Source of the DNA: Actinomycetales bacterium
GTDB taxonomy: Bacteria > Actinomycetota > Actinomycetes > Nanopelagicales > Nanopelagicaceae
NCBI GenBank assembly: GCA_018970885.1
Contig: JAGWVL010000006.1
Location: forward strand, 1 to 46,484
Length of the DNA stretch: 46,484 bases
Direction: 5' to 3'
Shown here: piece after piece, positions 23,996 to 32,364 of the stretch
How the letters are laid out: each line of letters begins with the position of its first letter
Position numbering within the stretch: position 1 is the first letter of the stretch
Notes under the pieces: model-generated
What the model was told of the DNA's origin: nothing
The model's input: the letters and a program-made list of their open reading frames with translations, nothing else
Database searches by the model: none
Translations under genes and position numbers: made by a program

Positions 23996-25219
23996 ATGGC
24001 CAAACTGCAACTTCCGCTCAGCATCGTTCTTGCTGGTGGCGAAGGAAAGCGCTTAATGCCGCTGACAGCAGATCGTGCCAAGCCTGCAGTTCCATTTGGT
24101 GGCTCCTATCGTTTAATTGATTTTGTTTTATCAAACCTTGCAAATGCCAACATGCTCAAAATTGCTGTATTGACTCAATACAAATCTCACTCACTGGACC
24201 GCCACATCACAACAACCTGGCGCATGTCCTCATTACTAGGAAATTACATCACCCCTGTTCCAGCGCAACAGCGTTTAGGACCACGTTGGTACACAGGTAG
24301 CGCTGATGCAATCTTGCAAAACTTTAATTTGATTCAGGATGAAGACCCAAAACATGTCTTAGTTTTTGGTGCAGATCACGTTTATCGCATGGATCCAATG
24401 CAGATGTTTCAACAACATCTTGAATCTGGAGCTGGTGTAACAGTTGCGGCGATTCGTATGCCACGATCTGAAGCTCATGATTTTGGTGTTATTGAATTAG
24501 CAGAGGATGGAATCACCATAAAGGCCTTTCATGAAAAGCCTTCAAATCCACCTGCGATGCCAGGGCATCCAGAGCTTTCATTAGTTTCAATGGGTAACTA
24601 CATCTTTAAGCGTGATGTAATGGAAGAGGCGCTGATTCTTGATTCTGAAGATATTGAATCTCGACATGATCTTGGCGGCAATATCATTCCTTACCTAACT
24701 TCACAAGGTCAGGCGATGGTCTACGACTTTGCCAATAATGTTGTGCCTGGAGAAACAGAGCGCGATAAGGGTTACTGGCGTGATGTGGGTTCAATTGATG
24801 CGTACTACGAGGCACATATGGATTTAGTCTCTGTTCACCCAATCTTTAATCTATACAACCGCCAGTGGCCATTGCTTACCAATCCGCCGTCACTTCCACC
24901 TGCCAAGTTCAGCGAGGGTGGAGCAGCTCATGATTCAATCGTTGGTGCTGGCTCAATCGTTTCTGGTGGAATCCTGCATGGTTCCGTTGTTTCGTACGAT
25001 GTTTCAGTTGGAAAAGCAGCAATAGTTGAAGGCACAGTATTGATGCCTAATGTTCGTATTGGCGAAAAAGCAATTATTCGCAAAGCGATTCTGGATAAAA
25101 GCGTGATTGTAGATCCAGGTGCACAGATCGGTGTTGATTTAGAACGGGATCGTCAGCGATTTACTGTAAGTGAAGGCGGAATTGTTATTGTCGGTAAGGG
25201 TGTCCGCGTTACCGTCTAA
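23996..25219 (+). CDS. glgC: Glucose-1-phosphate adenylyltransferase
   Basis: 407 residues. The nucleotidyltransferase signature [26 protein letters not shown] is at the N-terminus; [20 protein letters not shown] and [12 protein letters not shown] follow, and the C-terminal left-handed helix region carries [11 protein letters not shown]-type hexapeptides. It makes ADP-glucose from ATP and glucose 1-phosphate, the donor used by the divergent glgM product. The ATG lies 50 bases from the glgM start. Its stop overlaps that of xylB by 4 bases. Confidence 0.96.
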   Translation: MAKLQLPLSIVLAGGEGKRLMPLTADRAKPAVPFGGSYRLIDFVLSNLANANMLKIAVLTQYKSHSLDRHITTTWRMSSLLGNYITPVPAQQRLGPRWYTGSADAILQNFNLIQDEDPKHVLVFGADHVYRMDPMQMFQQHLESGAGVTVAAIRMPRSEAHDFGVIELAEDGITIKAFHEKPSNPPAMPGHPELSLVSMGNYIFKRDVMEEALILDSEDIESRHDLGGNIIPYLTSQGQAMVYDFANNVVPGETERDKGYWRDVGSIDAYYEAHMDLVSVHPIFNLYNRQWPLLTNPPSLPPAKFSEGGAAHDSIVGAGSIVSGGILHGSVVSYDVSVGKAAIVEGTVLMPNVRIGEKAIIRKAILDKSVIVDPGAQIGVDLERDRQRFTVSEGGIVIVGKGVRVTV

Positions 25220-26622
25220 CTCCAGCTTTCTGTGTTGTTCTTAAGCTCTTTGTACCGCGCCATTACATCTGGTGTTGCAACGCTGGTGTGATGAGTAACT
25301 TCTCCTAAATTCCATGTTGGCAGTTCACCTAGTAGGGCCCATGCTGCTTGCTTTGCTGCGCCATCGGCAACATATTCACCAGCTGGTGGAACCAAAACTT
25401 CACGACCAAATAATGCGCTAGCAATTACGGGAACTGCAGGATTTTTCGCTGCACCACCAATCAATAAAATGCGATGAACACCAACACCTAATGCAACTAA
25501 TGCATCAACGGCATCTGCCAATCCTGCAAGCATTCCTTCAACCATTGCACGAGCAATATCCTCTTGATTTGAGTTGCTTAAGTTCATGCCGGCAAAAACA
25601 CCAGTTGCCTTAGGGCGGTTAGGTGTTCTTTCGCCTTCAAAGTAGGGTAGAAGTGTTAAACCATTGGCACCAGGCTTTGCAGCAAGCGCAAGTTGTGCAA
25701 CCTCGTCATGGTTCTTTCCTAAAATTCTGCATGCAGCATCTAAGATTCGTGCGGCGTTTAGTGTGCACACCAAAGGAAGGTATCGCCCGGTTGCATCAGC
25801 AAAACCTGCAACTGCGCCACTTGCATCATGAGTTGGAGTTTCCGAAACTGCAAAAGCGGTTCCGCTTGTTCCTAAAGAAACAATCACATCACCAGGTTGA
25901 GCCTGTAATCCCAAAGCAGCTGCGGCGTTATCGCCGGCACCTGCAGCGATTGGAATACCAGAGACAGTATTTCCGCCAAATTGAGCTGGCTGAATAATCT
26001 TTGGAAGAGTTAACTCATGATCATGACGAAGAGATAGGTGCACAATCTCTTCGCGGTAATGAGAGGTGCTGGGATCAAAGTAACCAGTACCCGATGCGTC
26101 ACTGCGATCGGTAAATAATGTGGATAAATCTGTGCCACCTTGCAATTGCCATGACAACCAATCGTGGGGCAGAGCGATTGCTGCAACACGAGCGGCATTT
26201 TCAGGCTCATGATCTGCCATCCAACGAACCTTAGAGGCGGTGAAAGATGCGACTAACTTTGATCCAACTTTGCGAGCAATCTCTTGATCACCGCCAATTT
26301 CGTGGTTGAGATCATCGGCCTCCTTTGCAGAACGAGTGTCATTCCACAAAAGTGCTTTTCTAATTACTTCACCTTGCGCATCAATTGCGACCATTCCATG
26401 TTGCTGTCCTGCAATAGAAATAGCTTTGACATCATCTATTCCACCAGCATCTGCAAAAGCGTCATGTAATCCACTCAGCCAATGCGCAGGATCAACTTCG
26501 GTGCCATCGGGGTGGGAGGCACGTCCTTGACGCACTAACTCACCTGTATGAGCATCGCGAATAACTACCTTTACAGATTGGGTTGAGGAATCCACGCCGG
26601 CGATGAGTTGTCGATTAGCCAT
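25216..26622 (-). CDS. xylB: Xylulokinase
   Basis: 468 residues of the FGGY sugar-kinase family: [16 protein letters not shown] at the N-terminus, [11 protein letters not shown] near residue 70, the WNDTRS box, a [11 protein letters not shown] stretch, and the ATP-binding [16 protein letters not shown]. The GQQHG and WND motifs favour xylulokinase, which makes xylulose 5-phosphate, over glycerol or gluconate kinase. No xylose isomerase or sugar importer is adjacent. TAGCCT six bases before the ATG implies a leaderless mRNA. Confidence 0.88.
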   Translation of the reverse strand: MANRQLIAGVDSSTQSVKVVIRDAHTGELVRQGRASHPDGTEVDPAHWLSGLHDAFADAGGIDDVKAISIAGQQHGMVAIDAQGEVIRKALLWNDTRSAKEADDLNHEIGGDQEIARKVGSKLVASFTASKVRWMADHEPENAARVAAIALPHDWLSWQLQGGTDLSTLFTDRSDASGTGYFDPSTSHYREEIVHLSLRHDHELTLPKIIQPAQFGGNTVSGIPIAAGAGDNAAAALGLQAQPGDVIVSLGTSGTAFAVSETPTHDASGAVAGFADATGRYLPLVCTLNAARILDAACRILGKNHDEVAQLALAAKPGANGLTLLPYFEGERTPNRPKATGVFAGMNLSNSNQEDIARAMVEGMLAGLADAVDALVALGVGVHRILLIGGAAKNPAVPVIASALFGREVLVPPAGEYVADGAAKQAAWALLGELPTWNLGEVTHHTSVATPDVMARYKELKNNTESWS

Positions 26623-26628
26623 GGGGCA

Positions 26629-26634
26629 AGGCTA
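26629..26634 (-). promoter_or_regulatory. -10 element for xylB
   Basis: TAGCCT on the minus strand, then TGCCCC and ATG; a leaderless pattern with six-base spacing. Confidence 0.45.
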
Positions 26635-26716
26635 GACTGTGCCAGTCAGCGTTGACCACAGGTGGCGGAAAGTATTTGAGCCACACAATCAAACAATAAA
26701 ATTGTTGGAGTAAATC

Positions 26717-27742
26717 ATGCGTATTGGTGTCCTCACTGGCGGCGGAGATTGCCCTGGTCTTAACGCGGTTATCCGCGCAGTAGTTCGTAAAGGTGTAAAA
26801 GAGTACGGTCACGAGTTTGTTGGTTTCCGTGATGGGTGGAAGGGACCGCTAGAGGGTCTAACCATGCCATTGAACATCGAAACAACACGTGGAATCTTGC
26901 CCCGTGGTGGAACAATTCTTGGTTCATCACGTACCAACCCTTTTAAGATCGAGGGCGGCGTAGAAAAGATTAAGGAAAACCTTGAGAAAACTGGCATTGA
27001 TGCGTTGATCGCAATTGGTGGAGAAGACACTCTTGGTGTTGCAACAAAGCTTGATGCGCTTGGTGTAAAGGTGATTGGTGTTCCAAAAACGATTGATAAT
27101 GATCTGAACAATACTGATTACACATTTGGTTTTGATACATCTGTAAATATCGCGGTAGAGGCGATTGACCGTCTGCACACAACAGCAGAATCACATCACC
27201 GTGCATTGATCGTAGAGGTTATGGGACGTCACGCAGGTTGGATCGCTCTTCACTCAGGTCTTGCAGGCGGAGCAACATGTATCTTGATTCCAGAACAGAA
27301 GTTCTCGGTCGACAAGGTATGTGAATGGGTTGAGTCACGTTTCAAGTCTCACTATGCACCGATTATTGTTATCGCCGAAGGTGCAATTCCCCAGGATGGC
27401 GACATGGTGACAAAGGATCAGACGCTTGATGCCTTTGGTCATGTCAAGCTTTCAGGAATTGGTGATTGGCTAGCCGGTCAGATTGAAGAGAGAACTGGCA
27501 AGGAGGCACGAACATCTGTATTGGGACACATTCAACGTGGTGGAACTCCGACGGCTTTTGACCGTGTTCTTGCTACCCGCTTTGGTCTGCATGCGATTAC
27601 AGCTGCCCATGAAGGTGACTGGGGCAAGATGGTTGCGCTACATGGCACCAATATCGCCCGTGTTCCACTGGCATCTGCAACTGAAAAGCTAAAGACAGTT
27701 CCAATAGAGCTATACAAGGAGTCAGAGATCTTCTTCGGATAA
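26717..27742 (+). CDS. pfkA: 6-phosphofructokinase, residues of the pyrophosphate-dependent type
   Basis: 341 residues. The group A phosphofructokinase fold is clear: GVLTGGGDCPGLNAVIRA, IAIGGEDTLGVAT, VPKTIDNDLNNTD, VEVMGRHAGWIA. Residue 104 is Asp (GGED) and residue 124 is Lys (PKTID). In this family G104/G124 go with ATP, and D104/K124 go with pyrophosphate, as in actinomycete PPi-PFKs. So the enzyme is predicted to use PPi and to be reversible (inference from residues). GGAG lies 7 bases before the ATG. No second PFK is in the window. Confidence 0.93.
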   Translation: MRIGVLTGGGDCPGLNAVIRAVVRKGVKEYGHEFVGFRDGWKGPLEGLTMPLNIETTRGILPRGGTILGSSRTNPFKIEGGVEKIKENLEKTGIDALIAIGGEDTLGVATKLDALGVKVIGVPKTIDNDLNNTDYTFGFDTSVNIAVEAIDRLHTTAESHHRALIVEVMGRHAGWIALHSGLAGGATCILIPEQKFSVDKVCEWVESRFKSHYAPIIVIAEGAIPQDGDMVTKDQTLDAFGHVKLSGIGDWLAGQIEERTGKEARTSVLGHIQRGGTPTAFDRVLATRFGLHAITAAHEGDWGKMVALHGTNIARVPLASATEKLKTVPIELYKESEIFFG

Positions 27743-27771
27743 TTGCTACTCGCAGTTACTCATAGACACTC

Positions 27772-27777
27772 TAAACT
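27772..27777 (+). promoter_or_regulatory. -10 element for aroG
   Basis: TAAACT followed by six bases and ATG 27784; no ribosome binding site, a leaderless pattern. Confidence 0.45.
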
Positions 27778-27783
27778 TCTCCA

Positions 27784-29130
27784 ATGAGCACACACATTGA
27801 CTCCCTGTTCACACCTGGTCTTGTTGCGGCCCAGCAACCAACATGGCCGGGTGGAGCAGAGGGAGAGCCGATCAAGGCGGCGGTGGCTCAGCTCAAAGCA
27901 TTGCCTCCACTTGTCTTTGCTGGTGAGTGTGATGATCTCAAAGCGCGAATTGCGCTCGCAGCCGATGGAAAAGCATTTTGGTTACAAGGTGGCGATTGTG
28001 CAGAAACATTTGCAGCAGCCACCGCAGATTCAATCCGTAACCGTATTAAAACCATTCTTCAAATGGCTGCAGTATTGCAGTACTACTCAAGCCTTCCAGT
28101 AATCAAGGTTGGTCGAATGGCGGGGCAGTTTGCAAAACCTCGTTCCAGCGATTTTGAAACTCGTGGAGAAATAACTTTGCCTGCTTACCGCGGAGATGCG
28201 GTCAATGATATTGAATTTACGGAGGCTGCCCGAACACCAGATCCAATGCGTTTAGTTCGGGTGTACAACACTTCTGCAGCAACCCTGAACTTAGTGCGAG
28301 CATTTACTCAAGGTGGTTTTGCAGATCTTCGCCAGGTTCATGAGTGGAACAAGGGATTCATCCGCGATTCAAAGGTTGGCGATCGCTACGAGCAGATGGC
28401 TAAGGAAATTGGTCGCGCACTTGAATTCATGAAATCTGCAGGAGTAGATCCTGAAAGCTTTAAATCAGTTGATTTTTTTGCCAGCCATGAGGCATTAATA
28501 ATGGAGTATGAGAAGGCTTTGACCCGTATCGATTCACGTACCGGTGATGCATACGATGTTTCAGGTCACTTCATTTGGATTGGTGAGCGCACACGTCAGT
28601 TAGATGGAGCACATGTTGATTTTGCTTCAAAGGTTCGTAATCCAATCGGTATCAAACTCGGGCCGAAATCAACTGTAGAGGATGCACTTGCTCTCATTGA
28701 CAAGTTAGATCCAAACCGCGAGCCTGGCCGAATTACCTTTATTACACGTATGGGTGCCAAGAACATACGCGAGATTTTGCCGGCGCTAGTTGATGGTGTT
28801 ACAAAATCTGGTGCCAAAGTTCTATGGGTGTGCGACCCAATGCATGGAAACACCTACGAGGCACCAACTGGTTATAAGACCCGCAGCTTTGATGATGTTA
28901 TGGATGAGGTAAAGGGCTTCTTCGAAGTTCATAAATCATTGGGAACACATCCTGGTGGAGTCCATATTGAGTTAACTGGTGATGATGTCACCGAGTGTGT
29001 TGGTGGTGGTGAAGAGATTTCACATGAGGATCTAGCTTCACGATACGAGACCGCATGCGATCCACGTCTTAACCACGCTCAATCCCTTGAACTTGCTTTC
29101 CTAGTTGCTGAAATGTTGCGCGATCGCTAA
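27784..29130 (+). CDS. aroG: Class II 3-deoxy-7-phosphoheptulonate (DAHP) synthase
   Basis: 448 residues, the size of the type II (plant/actinobacterial) enzyme rather than E. coli AroG. Seen: LQGGDCAETF (metal Cys near residue 74), VGRMAGQFAKPRSS, ETRGEITLPAYRGD, GERTRQLDGAHVDF, KLGPKSTVEDAL, WVCDPMHGNTY and GGVHIELTGDDVTECVGGG. It condenses phosphoenolpyruvate and erythrose 4-phosphate, the first step of aromatic synthesis. It stands upstream of the pknL/crtE/metF region, as in mycobacteria. The leaderless start is supported by TAAACT. Confidence 0.96.
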   Translation: MSTHIDSLFTPGLVAAQQPTWPGGAEGEPIKAAVAQLKALPPLVFAGECDDLKARIALAADGKAFWLQGGDCAETFAAATADSIRNRIKTILQMAAVLQYYSSLPVIKVGRMAGQFAKPRSSDFETRGEITLPAYRGDAVNDIEFTEAARTPDPMRLVRVYNTSAATLNLVRAFTQGGFADLRQVHEWNKGFIRDSKVGDRYEQMAKEIGRALEFMKSAGVDPESFKSVDFFASHEALIMEYEKALTRIDSRTGDAYDVSGHFIWIGERTRQLDGAHVDFASKVRNPIGIKLGPKSTVEDALALIDKLDPNREPGRITFITRMGAKNIREILPALVDGVTKSGAKVLWVCDPMHGNTYEAPTGYKTRSFDDVMDEVKGFFEVHKSLGTHPGGVHIELTGDDVTECVGGGEEISHEDLASRYETACDPRLNHAQSLELAFLVAEMLRDR

Positions 29131-29133
29131 TTT
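29128..29133 (+). promoter_or_regulatory. -10 element for ogt, overlapping the aroG stop
   Basis: TAATTT, whose first three bases are the aroG stop codon, then six bases to GTG 29140. Confidence 0.35.
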
Positions 29134-29139
29134 TAGCGA

Positions 29140-29613
29140 GTGCCACTTTTCATAACTTCTCACAAGACCCCAGTAGGCACACTCAATTTACTTGCCGATG
29201 ATCAAATTCTGATCGGTGCAAATCTTTCAACTATTTCTGCTTTCAAAGCAGGCAAAGATGTAAAGATTGTTAAATCAATTCCTGTTATCTCTGATCTGAT
29301 TAATGATTACTTTGATGGAGATCTAACTGCGCTTAATGGCATCAAGGTTCGCCAACCAGGAGCACCCTTTTCACAAGCTGCCTGGAAAGCGATGCGCAAG
29401 ATTGCTCCAGGAAAAACCTGGTCATATTCGGATTTAGCGGAAAAAGCAGGCAGCCCTGCAGCGGTTCGTGCAGCTGGTAGTGCATGTGCAAACAACGCGA
29501 TCATGCTGGTTGTCCCTTGCCACCGCGTTGTAAAAACTGGGGGAGCGTTAGGAAATTATGCCTACGGTGTAGATAAGAAGCTGTGGTTATTAACTCACGA
29601 GGGCTTTCTTTAA
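29140..29613 (+). CDS. ogt: Methylated-DNA--protein-cysteine methyltransferase
   Basis: 157 residues. The active-site box VPCHRVV holds the acceptor Cys at about 127, preceded by the helix-turn-helix region KTWSYSDLAEKAGSPAAVRAAGSA and followed by LGNYAYGVDKKLWLLTHEG. It removes O6-methyl groups from guanine by irreversible transfer to itself. The short N-terminal domain is typical. The GTG start lies 9 bases after aroG. The last 24 bases overlap the convergent threonine aldolase gene. Confidence 0.94.
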   Translation: MPLFITSHKTPVGTLNLLADDQILIGANLSTISAFKAGKDVKIVKSIPVISDLINDYFDGDLTALNGIKVRQPGAPFSQAAWKAMRKIAPGKTWSYSDLAEKAGSPAAVRAAGSACANNAIMLVVPCHRVVKTGGALGNYAYGVDKKLWLLTHEGFL

Positions 29614-30624
29614 AATTTCAATAGCCTCTACGCATTGAGCATCATCAAAATCAAGATGAGTCACTAGGCGTGCATACTTTGGACCCAGTGCACTGATCCA
29701 GAGACCTGCATCTTTACAACGTGCAGCAAGTTCAGCTGCGCTAATTGGAAGAGCTGAAAGATCTAAACCAACAATGTTTGTGTGTACCGTTGTTGGGTCA
29801 ATTAATGATGAATCAACAGCGGCGATTGCTTTTGCGAGCTCTTGAGCACGACGGTGATCTTCAGATAGGCGATCAATATTGTTATCCAGTGCGTAATGTG
29901 CACCAGCTGCCAGTAAACCAATTTGGCGCATTCCAGCTCCGTATCGCTTGCGCCACACTCGAGCCTTGGCTACACGCTCCTTAGTAGAAAGCATCACAGA
30001 ACCAACGGGTGCCCCTAACCCCTTTGATAAACAGACAGAGATCGTGTCGAAGTACTTTCCGTACTCTGCAAATGCAACACCAGATGCAACATGTGCGTTC
30101 CAAATACGTGCACCATCTAAATGCAAAGCAAGACCAAGTTCATCTGCACCTTTTCGTAAGGCGGCAATCTCTGCAATCGGTTGAACAGTTCCGCCACCAA
30201 AGTTGTGGGTGTTTTCTACAGCAATTGCAGTTGTGGAAACTAGGTAAGGTCCGCTGTCGGGGCGTGCGATTTCAAGGGCATCTGCAGCCTTGAGTAAGCC
30301 ATTTTTGGCAGGAAAGGTGCGAGTGGTAATTCCACTGAATGCCGCTGCTGCACCTAGCTCTGCTCGAACTATGTGGCTATTGGTTTCTGCGATTAACTCT
30401 TCACCGGGTGCTACCAACATGCGTATGGCTAATTGATTTGCAAGTGAACCGGTTGGTGTAAACAAACCTGCTTCCTTGCCAAACATAGTGGCAACACGCT
30501 CTTCAAGTGAGTTAACCGTTGGATCATCGCTATACACATCATCGCCTACTGGTGCATGAGCGATCGCTTCTCGCATTGCAGCAGTTGGACGGGTTACGGT
30601 GTCGCTTCGAAGGTCTATTGCCAT
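29590..30624 (-). CDS. ltaE: Low-specificity threonine aldolase
   Basis: 344 residues, a fold-type I PLP enzyme: DLRSDTVTRPTAAMREA at the start, GDDVYSDDPTVN, FTPTGSLANQLA, HLDGARIWNA (Asp for the cofactor ring), and CLSKGLGAPVGS with the PLP-binding Lys near residue 200. It splits threonine or allo-threonine to glycine and acetaldehyde. TAGGCT six bases before the ATG suggests a leaderless transcript. It ends 24 bases inside the convergent ogt gene. Confidence 0.93.
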   Translation of the reverse strand: MAIDLRSDTVTRPTAAMREAIAHAPVGDDVYSDDPTVNSLEERVATMFGKEAGLFTPTGSLANQLAIRMLVAPGEELIAETNSHIVRAELGAAAAFSGITTRTFPAKNGLLKAADALEIARPDSGPYLVSTTAIAVENTHNFGGGTVQPIAEIAALRKGADELGLALHLDGARIWNAHVASGVAFAEYGKYFDTISVCLSKGLGAPVGSVMLSTKERVAKARVWRKRYGAGMRQIGLLAAGAHYALDNNIDRLSEDHRRAQELAKAIAAVDSSLIDPTTVHTNIVGLDLSALPISAAELAARCKDAGLWISALGPKYARLVTHLDFDDAQCVEAIEILKKALVS

Positions 30625-30630
30625 TTGCAG

Positions 30631-30636
30631 AGCCTA
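30631..30636 (-). promoter_or_regulatory. -10 element for ltaE
   Basis: TAGGCT on the minus strand, then CTGCAA and ATG, inside the end of the upstream transporter gene. Confidence 0.45.
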
Positions 30637-31497
30637 CTTCTGTTCCTTGAGCACAATCAAATACATGGCTACAACTACAAGAACTCCACCGACTGCGCTT
30701 TGTAATGTGAGTCTTTCACCACCGAGAAGAATGGCGAAGATTGCGGCAAAGACAACCTCCATCGTCAAAATTACCGCTACCTTCGTTGCGCTAATGTGTG
30801 CTTGTGACCAGGTTTGAACAATAAAGGCAATAGCGGTTGCAAATACGGCGGTGAAGACTACGACCGCCCATACACCTTTATCTGGAGGAGCGGAATAGCC
30901 ATCAGGAATTGAAGCAATACCTGACAAAATTGCACACATTGAAAGTTGCACAACGGTCATGGCGTAGACATCACGTCCAGATGACCATTTACTTAGGGCG
31001 ATGATGTGCGCGGCAAATAAGAAAGCACTTGCCAGAACAAACATCTCACCAATTCCAACCGAGAAACCTCTGATTGATAACAGTCCTAACCCAACTGTTG
31101 CAAGCATGATGCACAACCAAGTAAACCTTGAAATCTTTTCTTTCAGTACTAACCAGGCAATTAAAGGGGTTAGAACTACATACAAGCCAGTGATGAAACC
31201 AGTGATCGCAGCACCTGTGCGCTCCAAACCTAGAGTTTGTGCGATGTAGCCAAGACCAAGAAATACTCCAGCTAAACAACCACGCAGCAAAAGATTTTTG
31301 TTGAAATGCTTAACGGTCTGTGGCTTAATCATAAGCATCACTACGACAGCAAGCGCAAAGCGGCTAAATAGAAAGTTGTTAACACTCTGCCGTTGGATCG
31401 CATCTTTCATTACGACGAAGGCAAAGCCCCAGGCGGCTGCAACTGAGAGCAAAGCCCATGGAGCTAATTTGAGTTGAAGTTGATGGCGAGCAGACAT
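30634..31497 (-). CDS. EamA/DMT-family transporter
   Basis: 287 residues, about ten membrane segments in two EamA repeats: AAWGFAFVVMKDAIQR in the first, VYVVLTPLIAWLVLKEKISRFTW in the middle, and AIFAILLGGERLTLQSAVGGVLVVVAMYLIV at the end. It exports or imports an unidentified small metabolite. The ATG overlaps the nfo stop by one base (TAATG), so the genes are coupled. It is distinct in sequence from the DMT protein at 21909-22784. Confidence 0.88.
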   Translation of the reverse strand: MSARHQLQLKLAPWALLSVAAAWGFAFVVMKDAIQRQSVNNFLFSRFALAVVVMLMIKPQTVKHFNKNLLLRGCLAGVFLGLGYIAQTLGLERTGAAITGFITGLYVVLTPLIAWLVLKEKISRFTWLCIMLATVGLGLLSIRGFSVGIGEMFVLASAFLFAAHIIALSKWSSGRDVYAMTVVQLSMCAILSGIASIPDGYSAPPDKGVWAVVVFTAVFATAIAFIVQTWSQAHISATKVAVILTMEVVFAAIFAILLGGERLTLQSAVGGVLVVVAMYLIVLKEQK

Positions 31498-32360
31498 TAG
31501 CCGCGTAATTTCTTCAGCAACGCAACTTCCTTGCCATGTTCTGGCTCTTGTCCAGGTGTTTCGAGAATTAAAGGCGCATTCGTAACCGCCGGATGAGAAA
31601 GTAGTTCCGTAAATGGGTCAACGCCGATGTGACCTTCTCCAATATTTTGATGTCGATCTTTCAATGCACCGCAAACATCCATCGAATCATTGGCATGTAC
31701 CAACTGAAAACGTTCGATTCCAGCGACTTCTATAAGCAAATCAATTGTCGCTGTCATTCCACCTGTCACCGAGATGTCATGTCCTGCTGCAAATACGTGA
31801 CAGGTATCAAGACAGATACCAACCTTTGGATGGTATTCAAGCGCTTTCAAATACATCTCGAGATCATCTAACTTCTTCACCAGACTTTGACCTTGACCGG
31901 CTGTTGGCTCTAGTAATAAATACGGTGCATCATCACCGAGAGAGTTCAGAATCGGCATCATGCCCTCATGGATCTGCTTCCAGGCTTTCTCAACATGATC
32001 AACATCGACCGCTGATCCTGTATGAATTACTACGCCTAGCGCACCAATTTCTGCCCCGCGCTGTAATGAATATTTAGTAGAAGCTAATGAGTTCAAATAT
32101 GTTGCCTCTGTTGGAGACCCTAAATTAATTAAGAAGGGCGCATGCACATAGCTTTCAATATCTAGTTCAGCTGCCTTGATTTTAAAGGCTTCATCTAACT
32201 CAGGTTTTGCCTCTGGCATCGCCCAAGTTCGGGGACTTGACGCAAAGACTTGAATCGCCTCGGCACCAATTTCTAGTGCGTATGCGATAGATCGCTTAGC
32301 CATTCCACCAGTAGTAGGGGTGTGGGCACCAATACGAGGTTTTTTAACTGGAGTAGGCAT
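31497..32360 (-). CDS. nfo: Endonuclease IV (AP endonuclease)
   Basis: 287 residues, a TIM-barrel metallo-enzyme. The EndoIV pattern of metal ligands is visible: IGAHTPTTGG, SYVHAPFLINLGS, VIHTGSAV, LLLEPTAGQG, VGICLDTCHVFAAGHD, FQLVHANDSMD, HQNIGEGHIG and LILETPG. It cuts DNA at abasic sites in base-excision repair and would bind three zinc ions. It begins 4 bases after the PASTA kinase gene, so it shares that transcript. Confidence 0.95.
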   Translation of the reverse strand: MPTPVKKPRIGAHTPTTGGMAKRSIAYALEIGAEAIQVFASSPRTWAMPEAKPELDEAFKIKAAELDIESYVHAPFLINLGSPTEATYLNSLASTKYSLQRGAEIGALGVVIHTGSAVDVDHVEKAWKQIHEGMMPILNSLGDDAPYLLLEPTAGQGQSLVKKLDDLEMYLKALEYHPKVGICLDTCHVFAAGHDISVTGGMTATIDLLIEVAGIERFQLVHANDSMDVCGALKDRHQNIGEGHIGVDPFTELLSHPAVTNAPLILETPGQEPEHGKEVALLKKLRG

Positions 32361-32364
32361 TGGC

